Source of the DNA: Thermobacillus xylanilyticus
GTDB lineage: Bacteria; Bacillota; Bacilli; Paenibacillales; Paenibacillaceae
Assembly: GCF_907165215.1 (NCBI RefSeq)
Contig: NZ_CAJRAY010000081.1
Location: 19,780 to 80,242 of the forward strand
Reading direction: 5' to 3'
DNA length: 60,463 bases
Below are positions 41,902-51,786 of this stretch, piece by piece (the stretch's first letter is position 1; each line of letters begins with the position of its first letter). A model generated the notes under the pieces. That model saw only the letters and a list, made by a program, of their open reading frames with translations, made no database searches and had not been told where the DNA came from. The position numbers and the translations under genes are program-made.

Positions 41902-44900
41902 TTGAAACGGGTTCGGACAATTATGGCTTTGATCGCAATCCTTCATCTCATCGGATATATGCTCTTGCCGCCCGGCGCTCCCGGCATGTTCTCCACGGCC
42001 GAAGCGGCCGGGGCGTCGGGCCCGAAACTGATGGCGATATCGCCTGCGAACAATGCGACAGGCGTGAGCACGAATACGAATCTGACACTGACGTTCGATG
42101 AGCCTGTGAGAGTCGGAACCGGGCTGGCGGCTGTCACGATCCGCCGCGTTTCCGACAACAGCGTGGTTGAAGCGTTCGTGACGTCAACCGGCAATCGCAT
42201 TTCCATCTCATCGAACGAAGTGACGATCGCTCCTTCCGTTACACTGGAAGCCAATACCTCCTACTATGTCATCGTCGATACGGGCGCATTTCGCAATGAT
42301 GCCGGCATCGACTATGCTGGCCTGTCCAGTGCGAGAGATTGGACGTTTACGACGGGCAGCGCGGATACGACGCCGCCGCAGCTCGTGCAGCATTCGACAA
42401 CGGTCCGGGTGGGCGAACCGATTGTCCTGACGTTCAATGAACCGGTCTATGCCGCCAGCGGCGCCATTACGCTCACGAACCAGAACGATGCCGCGGACAT
42501 CCGGTCGATTCCGGTGACGGACGGTCAAGTCCGGGGAAGCGGTACGACGACCATATCCATCCTGCCGTCCATTCCGCTCAAAGGCAGCACCGTCTATCAG
42601 GTCAGTGTGCCGAATACGGCGTTTGAGGATGCCGCCAAGAACCGGTATGCCGGCACATTGATTAATGTTACGGTTTCCGGCTCTTCCGTTGCCTTGACCG
42701 GCCTTGCGCCGGCTGACGATGCGACGGGCGTTGCCGCCGGCACGAACTCGCTTACGATGATCTTTAACAAGAATGTGGCAAAAGGCCCGGCGGGCAAAGC
42801 GATCACGGTCAAAAATCTGATCACGAACGCCGTCGTTTACACCATTCCGGTGGACTCGAGCTCGGTCGTTGTGAACCAGCAGACCGTCACGATCAATCTT
42901 CCCGGCGGATTGGCCGCCAACACGTCGTATTACGTATTGGTCGACCCGGGCGCATTTGTCGATGCGGCCGACAGCAGCGTGCTTTTCCCGGGAATTGCGG
43001 ATGCTTCCGCCTGGAATTTCACGACCATGCCGGGAAATGATACGACGCCGCCGACCATTCGCGAATTGACGCCGGCGGACAATTCCGTCAATTCGAGCCT
43101 GCCGTCGACGCTCAAGATCAAGTTCAGCGAGCCGGTCTATCCCGGCACCGGCGAAATTACCATCCGCCATTCGAACTCGGATGCCGTATTCGCGTCCATT
43201 CCGGTGACGGCCAGCAGCGTGACCGGGTTCGGTTCCGATACGATCAGCATACAGGTCGGCCGATCGTTTGCCTCGAATCAATCGTACTATGTCATGATCG
43301 GCAAACAGGCATTCCGTGATGCCGCGGGAAACTATTTCGCCGGCATCGCGGACAAGACAACATGGAATTTCTCGGTCTCCCAGGATAACACGGCCCCGAC
43401 AATTGCCTCGATGGAGCCGGCACCCGGGACGAAGAGTGTCGACCCCAATGCAGTGTTCAAGTTGACGTTCAGCGAAGCGGTCCGCTTCGCGAACGGTTCG
43501 AATTCGACGTCCGACATCCGATTCCGGAGAACCGGGTCGGGCAGTACCACCGTATCCTCGACCGCTGTCATCGACAGCGACGGCAAGACGCTGGTGATTA
43601 CACCTGCCGGGCTGCAAAGTGCGACCAGCTATTATGTTGAAATTCCGCCAGGCATTATCGAAGACATGGCCGGCAATCCGTTCGGCGGCATCCTGAACGA
43701 GCATATCTGGCCGTTCAGCACGGTCGGCACCGACAAGACGCCGCCTGCCATCCAGAGTGCCGTCATGTCGGGAAGCAACCGCATCGTGCTGACCTATAAC
43801 GAGCCGCTTGACGAGCAGTCGGTTCCGCCTTCGGGAAGTTTCTATGTCACGGCCAACGATATCCGTATTAACGTGACGTCCGTGTCCGTCAGCGGCCAAA
43901 CGGTCATTCTGACGCTTCAGTCCGGTGTGGTGTACGGGCAAACCGTGAAGCTGTATTATACGCGCAACTCGCCGGCCTATCCGGCAATCCAGGACCCGTC
44001 CGGAAATCTGGCGGCGAACCTGACGAATTATGCCGTCAAGAATGAAGCGGGATCCACGCTGCCGACACCGCTCAGCGGCTCGGTAAGCGGAGCTGTCCTG
44101 ACCTTGACATTCAACAGCTCGCTGCAGTCGGTGCATGAACTGGCCTACCAGCAATTCAGCGTCTATGTGGGCGGCGTATATATTGCGCCGACCAGCATCA
44201 AGAGCAGCGGCAATACGATTACGCTCACGCTGTCGTCGGCCGTTACGACCGACGTGAATGTTCATGTCAACTATTCACCGGGATCCTATCCGCTCAAGGA
44301 TGTCATTGGAAATTCAGTGGCAGGGTTCAGCAATTTTGCTGTTCGGAACGCACTGGACAAGACGGCACCGGCGCTCTATTCGTTGCATGCGTCCGGCAAT
44401 ATCGTGACGCTGGTGTACAATGAAGCGCTGGATTCCGGCTCGGTTCCGAAAACCAATCAATTTGTCGTGATGGAATCGGGTGTCACCCGAACGATCTCGT
44501 CCGTCTCGGTATCCGGGGCGACGGTCATCCTGACGCTGTCGACCAACTTGACAAGCGGGCAGGCGGTCACGGTCAGCTACCTCGGCGGCAGTCCCGCCCT
44601 GAAGGATCTGGCCGGCAACAGCGCGCCGGCGTTCAGCAATCAGCCGGTAACGAACAATACGATCGCCGTTAATCTGAAAAGCGCTTCGGTATCCGGCAAT
44701 ACGGTGCTTCTGAATTTTGACCAAACGCTCAAGACGAGCAATCTGCCTGCTGCATCGCAGTTTACCGTGAAAGAGAACGGTTCGGTCCGTACGGTCAACG
44801 CCGTGTCGGTCAACGGTTCGGTCGTAAGGCTTGATCTGGCCGTCTCGATTGGCAGCGGCTCAACGGTGACGGTCAGCTACACGCCGACCTCGACGGCCAT

Positions 44901-46266
44901 GCTGCAATCGGCATCCGGCATCCCAGTGCCTGCGTTCACCGATTATGTGATCACGGGCGGCGGAAGTAACAGCGGAGGAAGCGTCGATCTGGGCGGAAAC
45001 TATGAATCGGCGCCGGGCGGAGGCGTCAACATCAAGACCCAGGCAGGGTCGGCGTCGACGCGGACATCCGCAGGCGGCAGGACGGCCAACCGCTACACGC
45101 TGTCGTCCTCCACGGTGGCAGACGCCTACAACCTCAGCCTGTCGAAATTCAACCAGTACCGCGTGACGTTTACGGTGCCCGCATCGCAGTCGGCTGCCAT
45201 GGTGGAAGTACCGGTTGATGCGCTGCTGAAGGCCAAAGGGATGTCCAACCAGGCTTCCTTCGCCGTAATTTACGGCGACATCGTCTACGAGCTGCCGCTT
45301 CGCGCGATCGATGAAACCGCGCTGGCCGAGCTGGTCCGAAATCACGGCCAAGGCAACCTGTTGATCGAGATTGACAAAGGCAACGTGAACCAGACCAGCA
45401 AACTGCGGGCGGCATTGATTCAAAAACAAATGACGATGATCTCGGACACGTATGTGTTCAATCTGTACTTCACGAGCGGTTCCAAAACCGAAACGCTCTC
45501 GGCATTGAAGGACTATTCCACGCGGGAGCTTAAGATCTCCGGCTCGCTGGACGCACAGCAGCATACGGTGGTCTGGCTCGATCCGAAGACGGGCAAAATC
45601 GCCTACATTCCGACGGCCATCCGGAATCAGGGCAGCTCGTCGATCGTGACGTTCAAGCACAAGCAGAACGCGGCCTACGTGGTGATCCGGCATAACGCGA
45701 CTTACTCGGATATTCCGGCGAACCACTGGGCGCGCAAAGACCTGCAGATCATGCTGAACAAGCTGATCATCGAAGGGCGCACGCCGCAGAAGTTCGAGCC
45801 GAACCAGCCGATTACAAGGGCTGAATTCGCCGAATTTATCGTACGCGGCCTCGGCTTGGAAGGCGATCCGCAGGCAGCGGGCGTATTCCGGGATATCAGA
45901 ACCTCTTCGGATATGGCCGCATATATCGGAGCGGCATACAAGGCCAACATCGTCGCAGGGGTATCGGCGGACCGGTTTGAGCCGAACAGCCTGATTACCC
46001 GTGAGCAGATGGCGTCGATGATGGTTCGCGCCGCGCGGGCGGCGGGCGCAGATATCCTGCTGTCGCGCACGCAGTCCGATTACCTTGTTCCTTACAGGGA
46101 TTACAATTCGCTGTCGACTTGGGCGCGGGGAGACATGGCCCGGGCGATTGAAGCCACGATCATCAGCGGAACGTCCGTCAACCAGCTCGGCCCGAAAAAC
46201 AATGCGACACGGGCAGAAGCGGCTGTCATGATCAAGCGGCTGCTCGAATATGTGAAACTGATGTAA
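41902..46266 (+). CDS. Large Ig-like and SwmB-repeat surface protein with C-terminal SLH domains
   Basis: A 1454-residue exported protein. The signal peptide is about 36 residues (MALIAILHLIGYMLLPPGAP, then AEAAG). Five Big_5-type Ig-like domains follow, at about 42, 157, 266, 383 and 498. Each has the (S/T)PAxNxxxVxxxxxLxLxFxEPV pattern (SPANNATGVSTNTNLTLTFD). Four SwmB-type repeats come next, at about 613, 721, 820 and 924 (VTLVYNEALDSGSVP). A Gly/Ser linker (about 1020-1050) leads to a beta-rich module, and three SLH repeats end the protein (1268-1454; NHWARKDLQIMLNKLIIEGR). TTG start behind GGGAGTGA. It likely extends far from the wall as an adhesin or shield, which is inference. Confidence 0.88.
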   Translation: MKRVRTIMALIAILHLIGYMLLPPGAPGMFSTAEAAGASGPKLMAISPANNATGVSTNTNLTLTFDEPVRVGTGLAAVTIRRVSDNSVVEAFVTSTGNRISISSNEVTIAPSVTLEANTSYYVIVDTGAFRNDAGIDYAGLSSARDWTFTTGSADTTPPQLVQHSTTVRVGEPIVLTFNEPVYAASGAITLTNQNDAADIRSIPVTDGQVRGSGTTTISILPSIPLKGSTVYQVSVPNTAFEDAAKNRYAGTLINVTVSGSSVALTGLAPADDATGVAAGTNSLTMIFNKNVAKGPAGKAITVKNLITNAVVYTIPVDSSSVVVNQQTVTINLPGGLAANTSYYVLVDPGAFVDAADSSVLFPGIADASAWNFTTMPGNDTTPPTIRELTPADNSVNSSLPSTLKIKFSEPVYPGTGEITIRHSNSDAVFASIPVTASSVTGFGSDTISIQVGRSFASNQSYYVMIGKQAFRDAAGNYFAGIADKTTWNFSVSQDNTAPTIASMEPAPGTKSVDPNAVFKLTFSEAVRFANGSNSTSDIRFRRTGSGSTTVSSTAVIDSDGKTLVITPAGLQSATSYYVEIPPGIIEDMAGNPFGGILNEHIWPFSTVGTDKTPPAIQSAVMSGSNRIVLTYNEPLDEQSVPPSGSFYVTANDIRINVTSVSVSGQTVILTLQSGVVYGQTVKLYYTRNSPAYPAIQDPSGNLAANLTNYAVKNEAGSTLPTPLSGSVSGAVLTLTFNSSLQSVHELAYQQFSVYVGGVYIAPTSIKSSGNTITLTLSSAVTTDVNVHVNYSPGSYPLKDVIGNSVAGFSNFAVRNALDKTAPALYSLHASGNIVTLVYNEALDSGSVPKTNQFVVMESGVTRTISSVSVSGATVILTLSTNLTSGQAVTVSYLGGSPALKDLAGNSAPAFSNQPVTNNTIAVNLKSASVSGNTVLLNFDQTLKTSNLPAASQFTVKENGSVRTVNAVSVNGSVVRLDLAVSIGSGSTVTVSYTPTSTAMLQSASGIPVPAFTDYVITGGGSNSGGSVDLGGNYESAPGGGVNIKTQAGSASTRTSAGGRTANRYTLSSSTVADAYNLSLSKFNQYRVTFTVPASQSAAMVEVPVDALLKAKGMSNQASFAVIYGDIVYELPLRAIDETALAELVRNHGQGNLLIEIDKGNVNQTSKLRAALIQKQMTMISDTYVFNLYFTSGSKTETLSALKDYSTRELKISGSLDAQQHTVVWLDPKTGKIAYIPTAIRNQGSSSIVTFKHKQNAAYVVIRHNATYSDIPANHWARKDLQIMLNKLIIEGRTPQKFEPNQPITRAEFAEFIVRGLGLEGDPQAAGVFRDIRTSSDMAAYIGAAYKANIVAGVSADRFEPNSLITREQMASMMVRAARAAGADILLSRTQSDYLVPYRDYNSLSTWARGDMARAIEATIISGTSVNQLGPKNNATRAEAAVMIKRLLEYVKLM

Positions 46267-46271
46267 CATCG

Positions 46272-46298
46272 AAAACCGCCCGATAAGGGCGGTTTTCT
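46272..46298 (+). terminator. Intrinsic terminator after the 41.9 kb gene
   Basis: A perfect 10-bp stem, AAAACCGCCC with GGGCGGTTTT, has a five-base loop and is followed by CTT. It starts 6 bases after the stop codon. Confidence 0.85.
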
Positions 46299-46438
46299 TG
46301 CGATTCCAACAAACTTTCCACAATTCTTGTCGAATCACCGGAACTTTTCCTTTCGAATGGTAGTCTATTTTAGAAGGATAAGCGTTTATAAGTTGTCCGT
46401 TTTACCCGATAGACCATAAGATGGGAGAGAGAGAAGCG

Positions 46439-49174
46439 ATGCAACGCATCAAGTTCGGATGGAGTCGAAGCGCCAAGCGGCCGGCAATGCGGAGAATGGC
46501 GCGTACATTCATGGCCGGAGCAATCGGAGCCGCGATGCTGTTGCAGCCAGTCGCGGGCAACTTGACATGGACGGCATCGGCAGCGAGCAAGACATCGTCG
46601 GCGAGTGCGACAGCATCGCCCCAGCTGCTCCTGTTGGGAGAATCTCCCGTCACTTCCGGCGCCGTTCGGCGCACGTATGACTTCATCCCGGCGCAGGGCG
46701 AAGCGAACGGGAAGACGAGGGTGCATGTCATTGCGATCGATATGACCAACCCCTATGTGTCGCTGAATGCGATGACGGGGGGAAGCACGCTGCCCGGCAA
46801 AACGGCTGTCGGCACGATGGTGAAGGAGAGCGGCGCTGTCGCCGGGGTGAACGCGGATTATTTTGACATGTCGAGCAGTCAGGCGGTGCCGTTCGGTTTC
46901 CAGATTACGAGCGGGGAACTGCTCAAGACGGCGCGCAAACTCGACGGCATGTACATGTTCGGCATTACGTCCAGCCGTCTGCCGGTCATTGACCGATTCA
47001 CCATGCAAGGCAGCGTGGTCGCTGCGAACGGAGCCAAATTCGAGCTCAGCGGCGTGAACGAGGCGGCGTACTGGAAGCAGGACGGCAGCGCCAGCCATGC
47101 GAATGCCTTGTACATGTACACCAGCAGCTGGACGGCTGCGGAGCGGCCGGGCAATAGCGGCACGACGCCGACGGAAGCGCTCGTGCAGGACGGGATTGTC
47201 GTGCAGGTGTCCGACAAGGCGGCCCTGCCCGTTCAGCCGCCGGAGAACGGATATATTCTGCGCGGCCACGGCCAGGCGGCGCAGTTCATCCTGGATAATC
47301 TGCAGCCGGGAATGCCGGTGACGGCCACATATTTCATCAAATCGGAAACGTCGGGCATGACCTATTCCGCCAATGACTGGAGCATGATGATCGGCGGCCA
47401 TACGATTCTGGTGGACGGCGGCGCTCCGGCTGCTTTCTCGCGGAGCGTCTCGAGCCTGAGTCCGAACGCCGACCGAGCCCGCACGGCCATCGGCTATTCG
47501 CAGGACAAGAAAACCGTCTATCTCGTGACGGTCGAGAAGAGCGGCTCCAGCGCCGGCGCGACCCTGTCGGAACTTCAGCAAATCCTGGTCATGCTCGGCG
47601 TATGGCGGGGCATCAATCTGGACGGCGGCGGCTCGACGACGATGATCGCCCGGCCGCTCGGGGAGTTCGAAACGCAGCTGGCGCACGCGACGGAAGACGG
47701 CGGATCCGGCACCTACCAGCGGCCGGTCGTGAACGGCATCGGTGTATACACGAGCGCGCCGCAGGGCAAGCTGCTCGGCATCTCGATATCCGGCAAACAG
47801 GTGCTGTTCATCGGCGAGCAGGCGGAGTACGCCTTGAAAGCTTATGACGAATACTACAATCCGCTTGATCCGGCGGGAATGTCCGCGGCATGGAGCCTGG
47901 ACAAGCCGGAGCTCGGCAAGCTGACGGGCAACGTCCTTCAGCCGGCCCGGGCGGGCACCGGCACGCTGACCGTCAAATCGGGCAGCATATCGGACAAGCT
48001 GGCGCTGGAAGTGATCGGCGAAAAGCAGATCGTCCGCATGACGATCGCCGCCTCGCAGACGGAGCTTGCGCCGGGCGCCTCGATCCGCGTACCGGTATCC
48101 GTGGAGCTCGCGGACGGCCGCAAGCTGTCCGTTCCCGCGGCAAGCGTGAAATGGGAATTCCGCGGCTTCGAGGGGACGGCGAAGGACGGAGTCATCAACA
48201 TCCATGCGGTGAAAGAGGGCGTCAAAACCGGCTACGCCATCGCCCGTTATGACGGCTACTCGGCGCTGCTGACGCTGACCGCGGGCAGTTCGCAGCAGCT
48301 GTTCGAAGATTTCGAGAACGTCAAATTTGCGATCACGCCGTCTTCGGTGCCGTCGGAAGTGACGGCCGGAACCGGCTTCGTGTCCGGCTTGCCGGGACGT
48401 GAAACATCTACGGCGCTGCGGCTGCAGTACGATTTCTCGACGAGCGCGGAAGACCGGACGAAAGCGGCTTACGCGATGTTCAATGGCCAAGGCGTCGCGC
48501 TGCCGGGGCAGCCGACCCGTCTGTCGGTGGAAGTGTACGGCGACGCCAGCGGCCACATGGTCCGCGCGATGATTACGGACGCGGCCGGCAAGGACCACCT
48601 TGTCGACCTGGCGAAATCGCTCAACTGGCACGGATGGAAAACGTTGACCGCGGATCTGACCGCCTATCCGCTCGTCTATCCGGTCAAGCTCAAGAGTCTG
48701 TATGTCGCTTCTCCCAAGGAGGGGCAGGCGGATCGGCCGGCGTACGGCGAGGTCTATTTTGACGATATTGTGTTGCATTATCCCGCCGCATCCGGAGAAC
48801 AGAAGAGCAGCACTGTCGTGCTTGCGATCGGCTCCCGGCAGGCGAAGGTCGGCGGACAGCCGGTAACCCTGGATGTCGCGCCGTTCGCGAAAGACGGCGT
48901 CACCTACCTGCCGCTCCGCTTCGTGGCGGACCAGCTCGGCGGTTCGACGGATTGGGATGCGCAGACGAAGAAAGTGACGGTGCTGCGCGGAGACCGGTTG
49001 CTGGAGCTGCGGTTCGGTCAGGAGACGATCATCGTGAACGGTGAGCGGAAGAGCGCCCCCGCGCAGCCGTATGCCGAAAAGGGCAGGACGCTCGTCCCGA
49101 TCCGGCTCGTGTCGGAACAGCTCGGACTTCGGGTGGACTGGAACAAGGAGAACAACACCGTGACGATCCAGTGA
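46439..49174 (+). CDS. Secreted phosphodiester glycosidase family protein with copper amine oxidase N-like domain
   Basis: A 911-residue exported protein. N-terminal basic and hydrophobic export signal (about residues 20-45; MARTFMAGAIGAAMLLQPVA). The NAGPA (phosphodiester glycosidase) domain covers about 90-440, with GVNADYFDM, RTAIGYSQDKKTVYLVTVE and the catalytic-site-like GINLDGGGSTTM. An Ig-like segment (about 445-615) and a jelly-roll, carbohydrate-binding-like domain (about 620-790) follow. A Cu_amine_oxidN1 domain ends it (about 803-911; YLPLRFVADQLGGSTDWD and LVPIRLVSEQLGLRVDW). NAGPA-family enzymes remove GlcNAc-1-phosphodiester groups, so wall polymers are a likely target; this is inference. 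The ATG at 46439 with GGGAGAGAG is preferred over 46421. Confidence 0.87.
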   Translation: MQRIKFGWSRSAKRPAMRRMARTFMAGAIGAAMLLQPVAGNLTWTASAASKTSSASATASPQLLLLGESPVTSGAVRRTYDFIPAQGEANGKTRVHVIAIDMTNPYVSLNAMTGGSTLPGKTAVGTMVKESGAVAGVNADYFDMSSSQAVPFGFQITSGELLKTARKLDGMYMFGITSSRLPVIDRFTMQGSVVAANGAKFELSGVNEAAYWKQDGSASHANALYMYTSSWTAAERPGNSGTTPTEALVQDGIVVQVSDKAALPVQPPENGYILRGHGQAAQFILDNLQPGMPVTATYFIKSETSGMTYSANDWSMMIGGHTILVDGGAPAAFSRSVSSLSPNADRARTAIGYSQDKKTVYLVTVEKSGSSAGATLSELQQILVMLGVWRGINLDGGGSTTMIARPLGEFETQLAHATEDGGSGTYQRPVVNGIGVYTSAPQGKLLGISISGKQVLFIGEQAEYALKAYDEYYNPLDPAGMSAAWSLDKPELGKLTGNVLQPARAGTGTLTVKSGSISDKLALEVIGEKQIVRMTIAASQTELAPGASIRVPVSVELADGRKLSVPAASVKWEFRGFEGTAKDGVINIHAVKEGVKTGYAIARYDGYSALLTLTAGSSQQLFEDFENVKFAITPSSVPSEVTAGTGFVSGLPGRETSTALRLQYDFSTSAEDRTKAAYAMFNGQGVALPGQPTRLSVEVYGDASGHMVRAMITDAAGKDHLVDLAKSLNWHGWKTLTADLTAYPLVYPVKLKSLYVASPKEGQADRPAYGEVYFDDIVLHYPAASGEQKSSTVVLAIGSRQAKVGGQPVTLDVAPFAKDGVTYLPLRFVADQLGGSTDWDAQTKKVTVLRGDRLLELRFGQETIIVNGERKSAPAQPYAEKGRTLVPIRLVSEQLGLRVDWNKENNTVTIQ

Positions 49175-49244
49175 CGAACCGCGAATCATTTTATGGTATA
49201 TTTAGATGGTAGGAACCCAATCGCGAGAGGGTGCGGAAGTCATT

Positions 49245-50396
49245 GTGGACGTCCGGATAAACGACATCGACAGCATTATCAAAAATGCGATCTCGGTGAT
49301 GGAACAGAGCAAATACCAGATTTTCGAGATCGCCGAATCGGCCCGCCAGGAGCTCCTGTCGCTCCGGCAGGAGCTTGAGCGGGTCAAGAAAGAAACGAGC
49401 GAGACGATCGACAAGGTAGACGAGTTGGAACGCGAATTCCGGCGCGCGCGCATGCGGCTGGTCGAGGTAAGCAAGGATTTCATCCGCTACAAGGAAGCCG
49501 ACATCAAGAGCGCCTACGAGAAAGCGACCCGGATCCAGCTCGATCTGCTCATGTACCGGGAGAAAGAGTACTACCTGAAAGCGCGCCGGGACGAACTGCA
49601 GCAGCGGATCAAAAGCGTCGAGGTGTCCGTGGAGCGGGCGGAGACGATCAGCTCGCAGATCAACGTCGTGCTGGAATATTTGTCCGGCGATCTCAACCAG
49701 GTGACACGCATCCTGGAATCGGCAAAGAACCGTCAGCTCATCGGACTCAAGATCATTTTGGCTCAGGAAGAAGAGCGAAAGCGGATGGCGCGCGAGATTC
49801 ACGACGGCCCTGCCCAGTCCTTGGCAAATCTAGTGCTTAGGACCGAAATTGCGGAAAGAATGATGATGAAGCAGGAATTTCAGCTGGTGCAGGAAGAATT
49901 AATGGAGTTGAAAAGTCAGGTTCGCTCAGGACTGGAAGAAATCCGCAAGATCATTTTCAATCTGAGGCCGATGGCTCTGGACGATCTGGGGCTGGTGCCG
50001 ACGCTCCGGAAGTTTGTGCAGGATTTCGAAGAGAAAGCGAAAATCCGCGCGGTGTTTGAAACATCAGGCCGCGAACTCCGGATGCCGTCCGCCATGGAAG
50101 CCGCCGTTTATCGTCTTGTCCAGGAAGCGTTCTCCAACGCGCTCAAGCATGCCTCTCCGACATACGTCAGTCTGGAGATGACGTTCTTTCCGAAGCGGAT
50201 TTTGATCGTCATCCAGGACAACGGCGTCGGGTTCGATGTCGAACAGACCATGGCCCGGTCGAAAACGAGTTCACACTACGGACTGATCGGTATGCACGAA
50301 CGGGTGGAATTGCTCAATGGCAAGATAGATATCGAATCCGCCAGAGGACAAGGGACGAAAATCACGATTTCCATACCTGTGAGTACGGATTTGTGA
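49245..50396 (+). CDS. degS: Sensor histidine kinase DegS
   Basis: A 383-residue cytoplasmic kinase that phosphorylates DegU. A long N-terminal coiled-coil sensor region (about 1-170) is followed by HisKA_3 with EEERKRMAREIHDGPAQSLA (His186, equivalent to B. subtilis His189). The HATPase domain shows VQEAFSNALKHASP, IQDNGVGFDVE and GLIGMHERVELLNGKI. It has no membrane segment, as is normal for DegS. The GTG at 49245 (GAGAGGGTG at 11 bases) gives the typical MDVRINDIDSII start; an in-frame ATG at 49206 lacks a good site. The stop is 17 bases before the degU start. Confidence 0.93.
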   Translation: MDVRINDIDSIIKNAISVMEQSKYQIFEIAESARQELLSLRQELERVKKETSETIDKVDELEREFRRARMRLVEVSKDFIRYKEADIKSAYEKATRIQLDLLMYREKEYYLKARRDELQQRIKSVEVSVERAETISSQINVVLEYLSGDLNQVTRILESAKNRQLIGLKIILAQEEERKRMAREIHDGPAQSLANLVLRTEIAERMMMKQEFQLVQEELMELKSQVRSGLEEIRKIIFNLRPMALDDLGLVPTLRKFVQDFEEKAKIRAVFETSGRELRMPSAMEAAVYRLVQEAFSNALKHASPTYVSLEMTFFPKRILIVIQDNGVGFDVEQTMARSKTSSHYGLIGMHERVELLNGKIDIESARGQGTKITISIPVSTDL

Positions 50397-50413
50397 AAGG
50401 AGCCGTGATCATC

Positions 50414-51139
50414 ATGGACCTCAAGGCTACGGGCAGCCGCAAGATCAAAGTGCTGCTTGCGGACGATCATCAGCTGTTCCGCGAAGGCCTGAAACGCATT
50501 CTCAACATGGAAGAGGATCTGGAAGTAATCGGCGAGTGCAGCGACGGCATTCAGGTGCTGGAGTTCTGCAACCATACGAAGCCGGATATCGTGCTGATGG
50601 ATATCAATATGCCCGTCGAGAACGGCGTCGTGGCCACCGAACGGCTGCGCGACCTGTTCCCGGATGTGAAAGTCATCATTCTGTCCATTCATGATGATGA
50701 AAGCTATGTCTTCGAGACGCTCCGCAAAGGCGCGTCCGGCTATCTGCTCAAAGACATGGAAGCCGAATCGCTGGTGAATGCGATCCGTTCCGTCACGGAA
50801 GGCCATGCGTACATACACCCGAAGGTGACAGGCAAGCTGATCAACCAGCTGCGTCGGATGACGTATCTGGACGAGATGGGCGTCGTATCCGGTGCGGCCG
50901 CCAGCAAGGAGTCGGGCGTCAAGTTCGTTGCGGGCGAGAACAGTCCGCTCACGCGGCGCGAAGCGGAAGTGCTGCGGCTGATGGCCGAAGGCATGAGCAA
51001 CAAAGCGATCGGCGAGCACCTGTTCATCAGCGAGAAGACGGTCAAGAACCACGTCAGCAGCATTCTGCAGAAGATGGAAGTCGACGACCGGACGCAGGCG
51101 GTCATCAATTCCATCAAATATGGATGGGTGACGCTGTAA
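50414..51139 (+). CDS. degU: Two-component response regulator DegU
   Basis: A 241-residue NarL/FixJ-type regulator that in Bacillus governs secreted enzymes, motility, competence and biofilm genes. Receiver domain: LLADDHQLFREGLKRIL, phosphoacceptor Asp63 in IVLMDINMP, and ILSIHDDESYVFETL. The C-terminal LuxR-type helix-turn-helix is LTRREAEVLRLMAEGMSNKA and ISEKTVKNHVSSILQKM, followed by DRTQAVINSIKYGWV. The ATG at 50414 has AAAGGAG upstream; a GTG at 50393 overlaps the degS stop. It is coupled to degS. Genes for surface proteins on both sides are possible targets. Confidence 0.94.
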   Translation: MDLKATGSRKIKVLLADDHQLFREGLKRILNMEEDLEVIGECSDGIQVLEFCNHTKPDIVLMDINMPVENGVVATERLRDLFPDVKVIILSIHDDESYVFETLRKGASGYLLKDMEAESLVNAIRSVTEGHAYIHPKVTGKLINQLRRMTYLDEMGVVSGAAASKESGVKFVAGENSPLTRREAEVLRLMAEGMSNKAIGEHLFISEKTVKNHVSSILQKMEVDDRTQAVINSIKYGWVTL

Positions 51140-51156
51140 ACCGCGCGCCGGCGTAC

Positions 51157-51231
51157 AAGCCCCCGGTTGCCGGAACGGGAAGCGGATCGATGAAAAGCCA
51201 TGATCCGTCCCGGTTCGGCGCGGGGGCTTTT
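51157..51231 (+). terminator. Long terminator hairpin after degU
   Basis: GCCCCCG (51159) pairs with CGGGGGC (51221), with inner paired blocks CCGGAACGGGA/TCCCGGTTCGG (single-base bulges) and GGATC/GATCC. TTTTG follows. The short T-run makes it a moderate terminator. Confidence 0.65.
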
Positions 51232-51298
51232 GTCATGCCTGCCATCACGAATGGGCATCCGCGTGCATATGCTGATGGCACGAAGGAGGCGGATGCTC

Positions 51299-51772
51299 AT
51301 GTGGTGGATGCTGCTTGCGATCATCGGCTGCTACGCCTTCGCTGCGCTGGCGGTGAGGATGGCCGCCCGTCATTTGCCGGGATGGCGCGCCGGCATGCAT
51401 GTGGTGCTGTTCGCGGGCAATCATGGGGATCGGGTCGAGTGGTATTTGCGCAGGCTTCGCCGCTGGTCGCTCCGCACCGGCCGGGATGTCCGCGTCACCC
51501 TCGTCGATTGCCGGTCAACCGACGACACCGCGGCCATTGCGGAACGGTTCGATCGCCGGGCGGGCGCGGTTGGTGCGGTAACCGTTGTCCGTCCGGATGA
51601 GATTTTCGGCATAGAGGGCGGCAATCCCGGGGATCCGGCCGTGCTGAAGGAGAAGTGGCTGCGCCGGCGGCCGGCAATGCCTTCGCTTGCTTTCGCCGAT
51701 TCCGAAAGCGGCATGGACAGCACGCTGCTGATCAATCTGAGCGATCCGGCGGATGTGGCGATGCTGCCGTAA
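51299..51772 (+). CDS. Small membrane-anchored protein resembling a GT2 glycosyltransferase N-terminus
   Basis: A 157-residue protein. An N-terminal helix (MWWMLLAIIGCYAFAALAV) is followed by a domain that looks like the first half of a GT-A fold: VVLFAGNHGDRVEWYLRRL, then VRVTLVDCRSTDDTAAIAER, reminiscent of the VDDxSxDxT motif of GT2 enzymes. The DxD and acceptor regions expected further on are missing, so it may be a degenerate or regulatory derivative. The ATG at 51299 is 9 bases from AAGGAGG; the ATG at 51293 is too close. It lies after degU and before a promoter-terminator pair. Function is not recognised. Confidence 0.6.
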   Translation: MWWMLLAIIGCYAFAALAVRMAARHLPGWRAGMHVVLFAGNHGDRVEWYLRRLRRWSLRTGRDVRVTLVDCRSTDDTAAIAERFDRRAGAVGAVTVVRPDEIFGIEGGNPGDPAVLKEKWLRRRPAMPSLAFADSESGMDSTLLINLSDPADVAMLP

Positions 51773-51786
51773 ATGCGATAGATATC

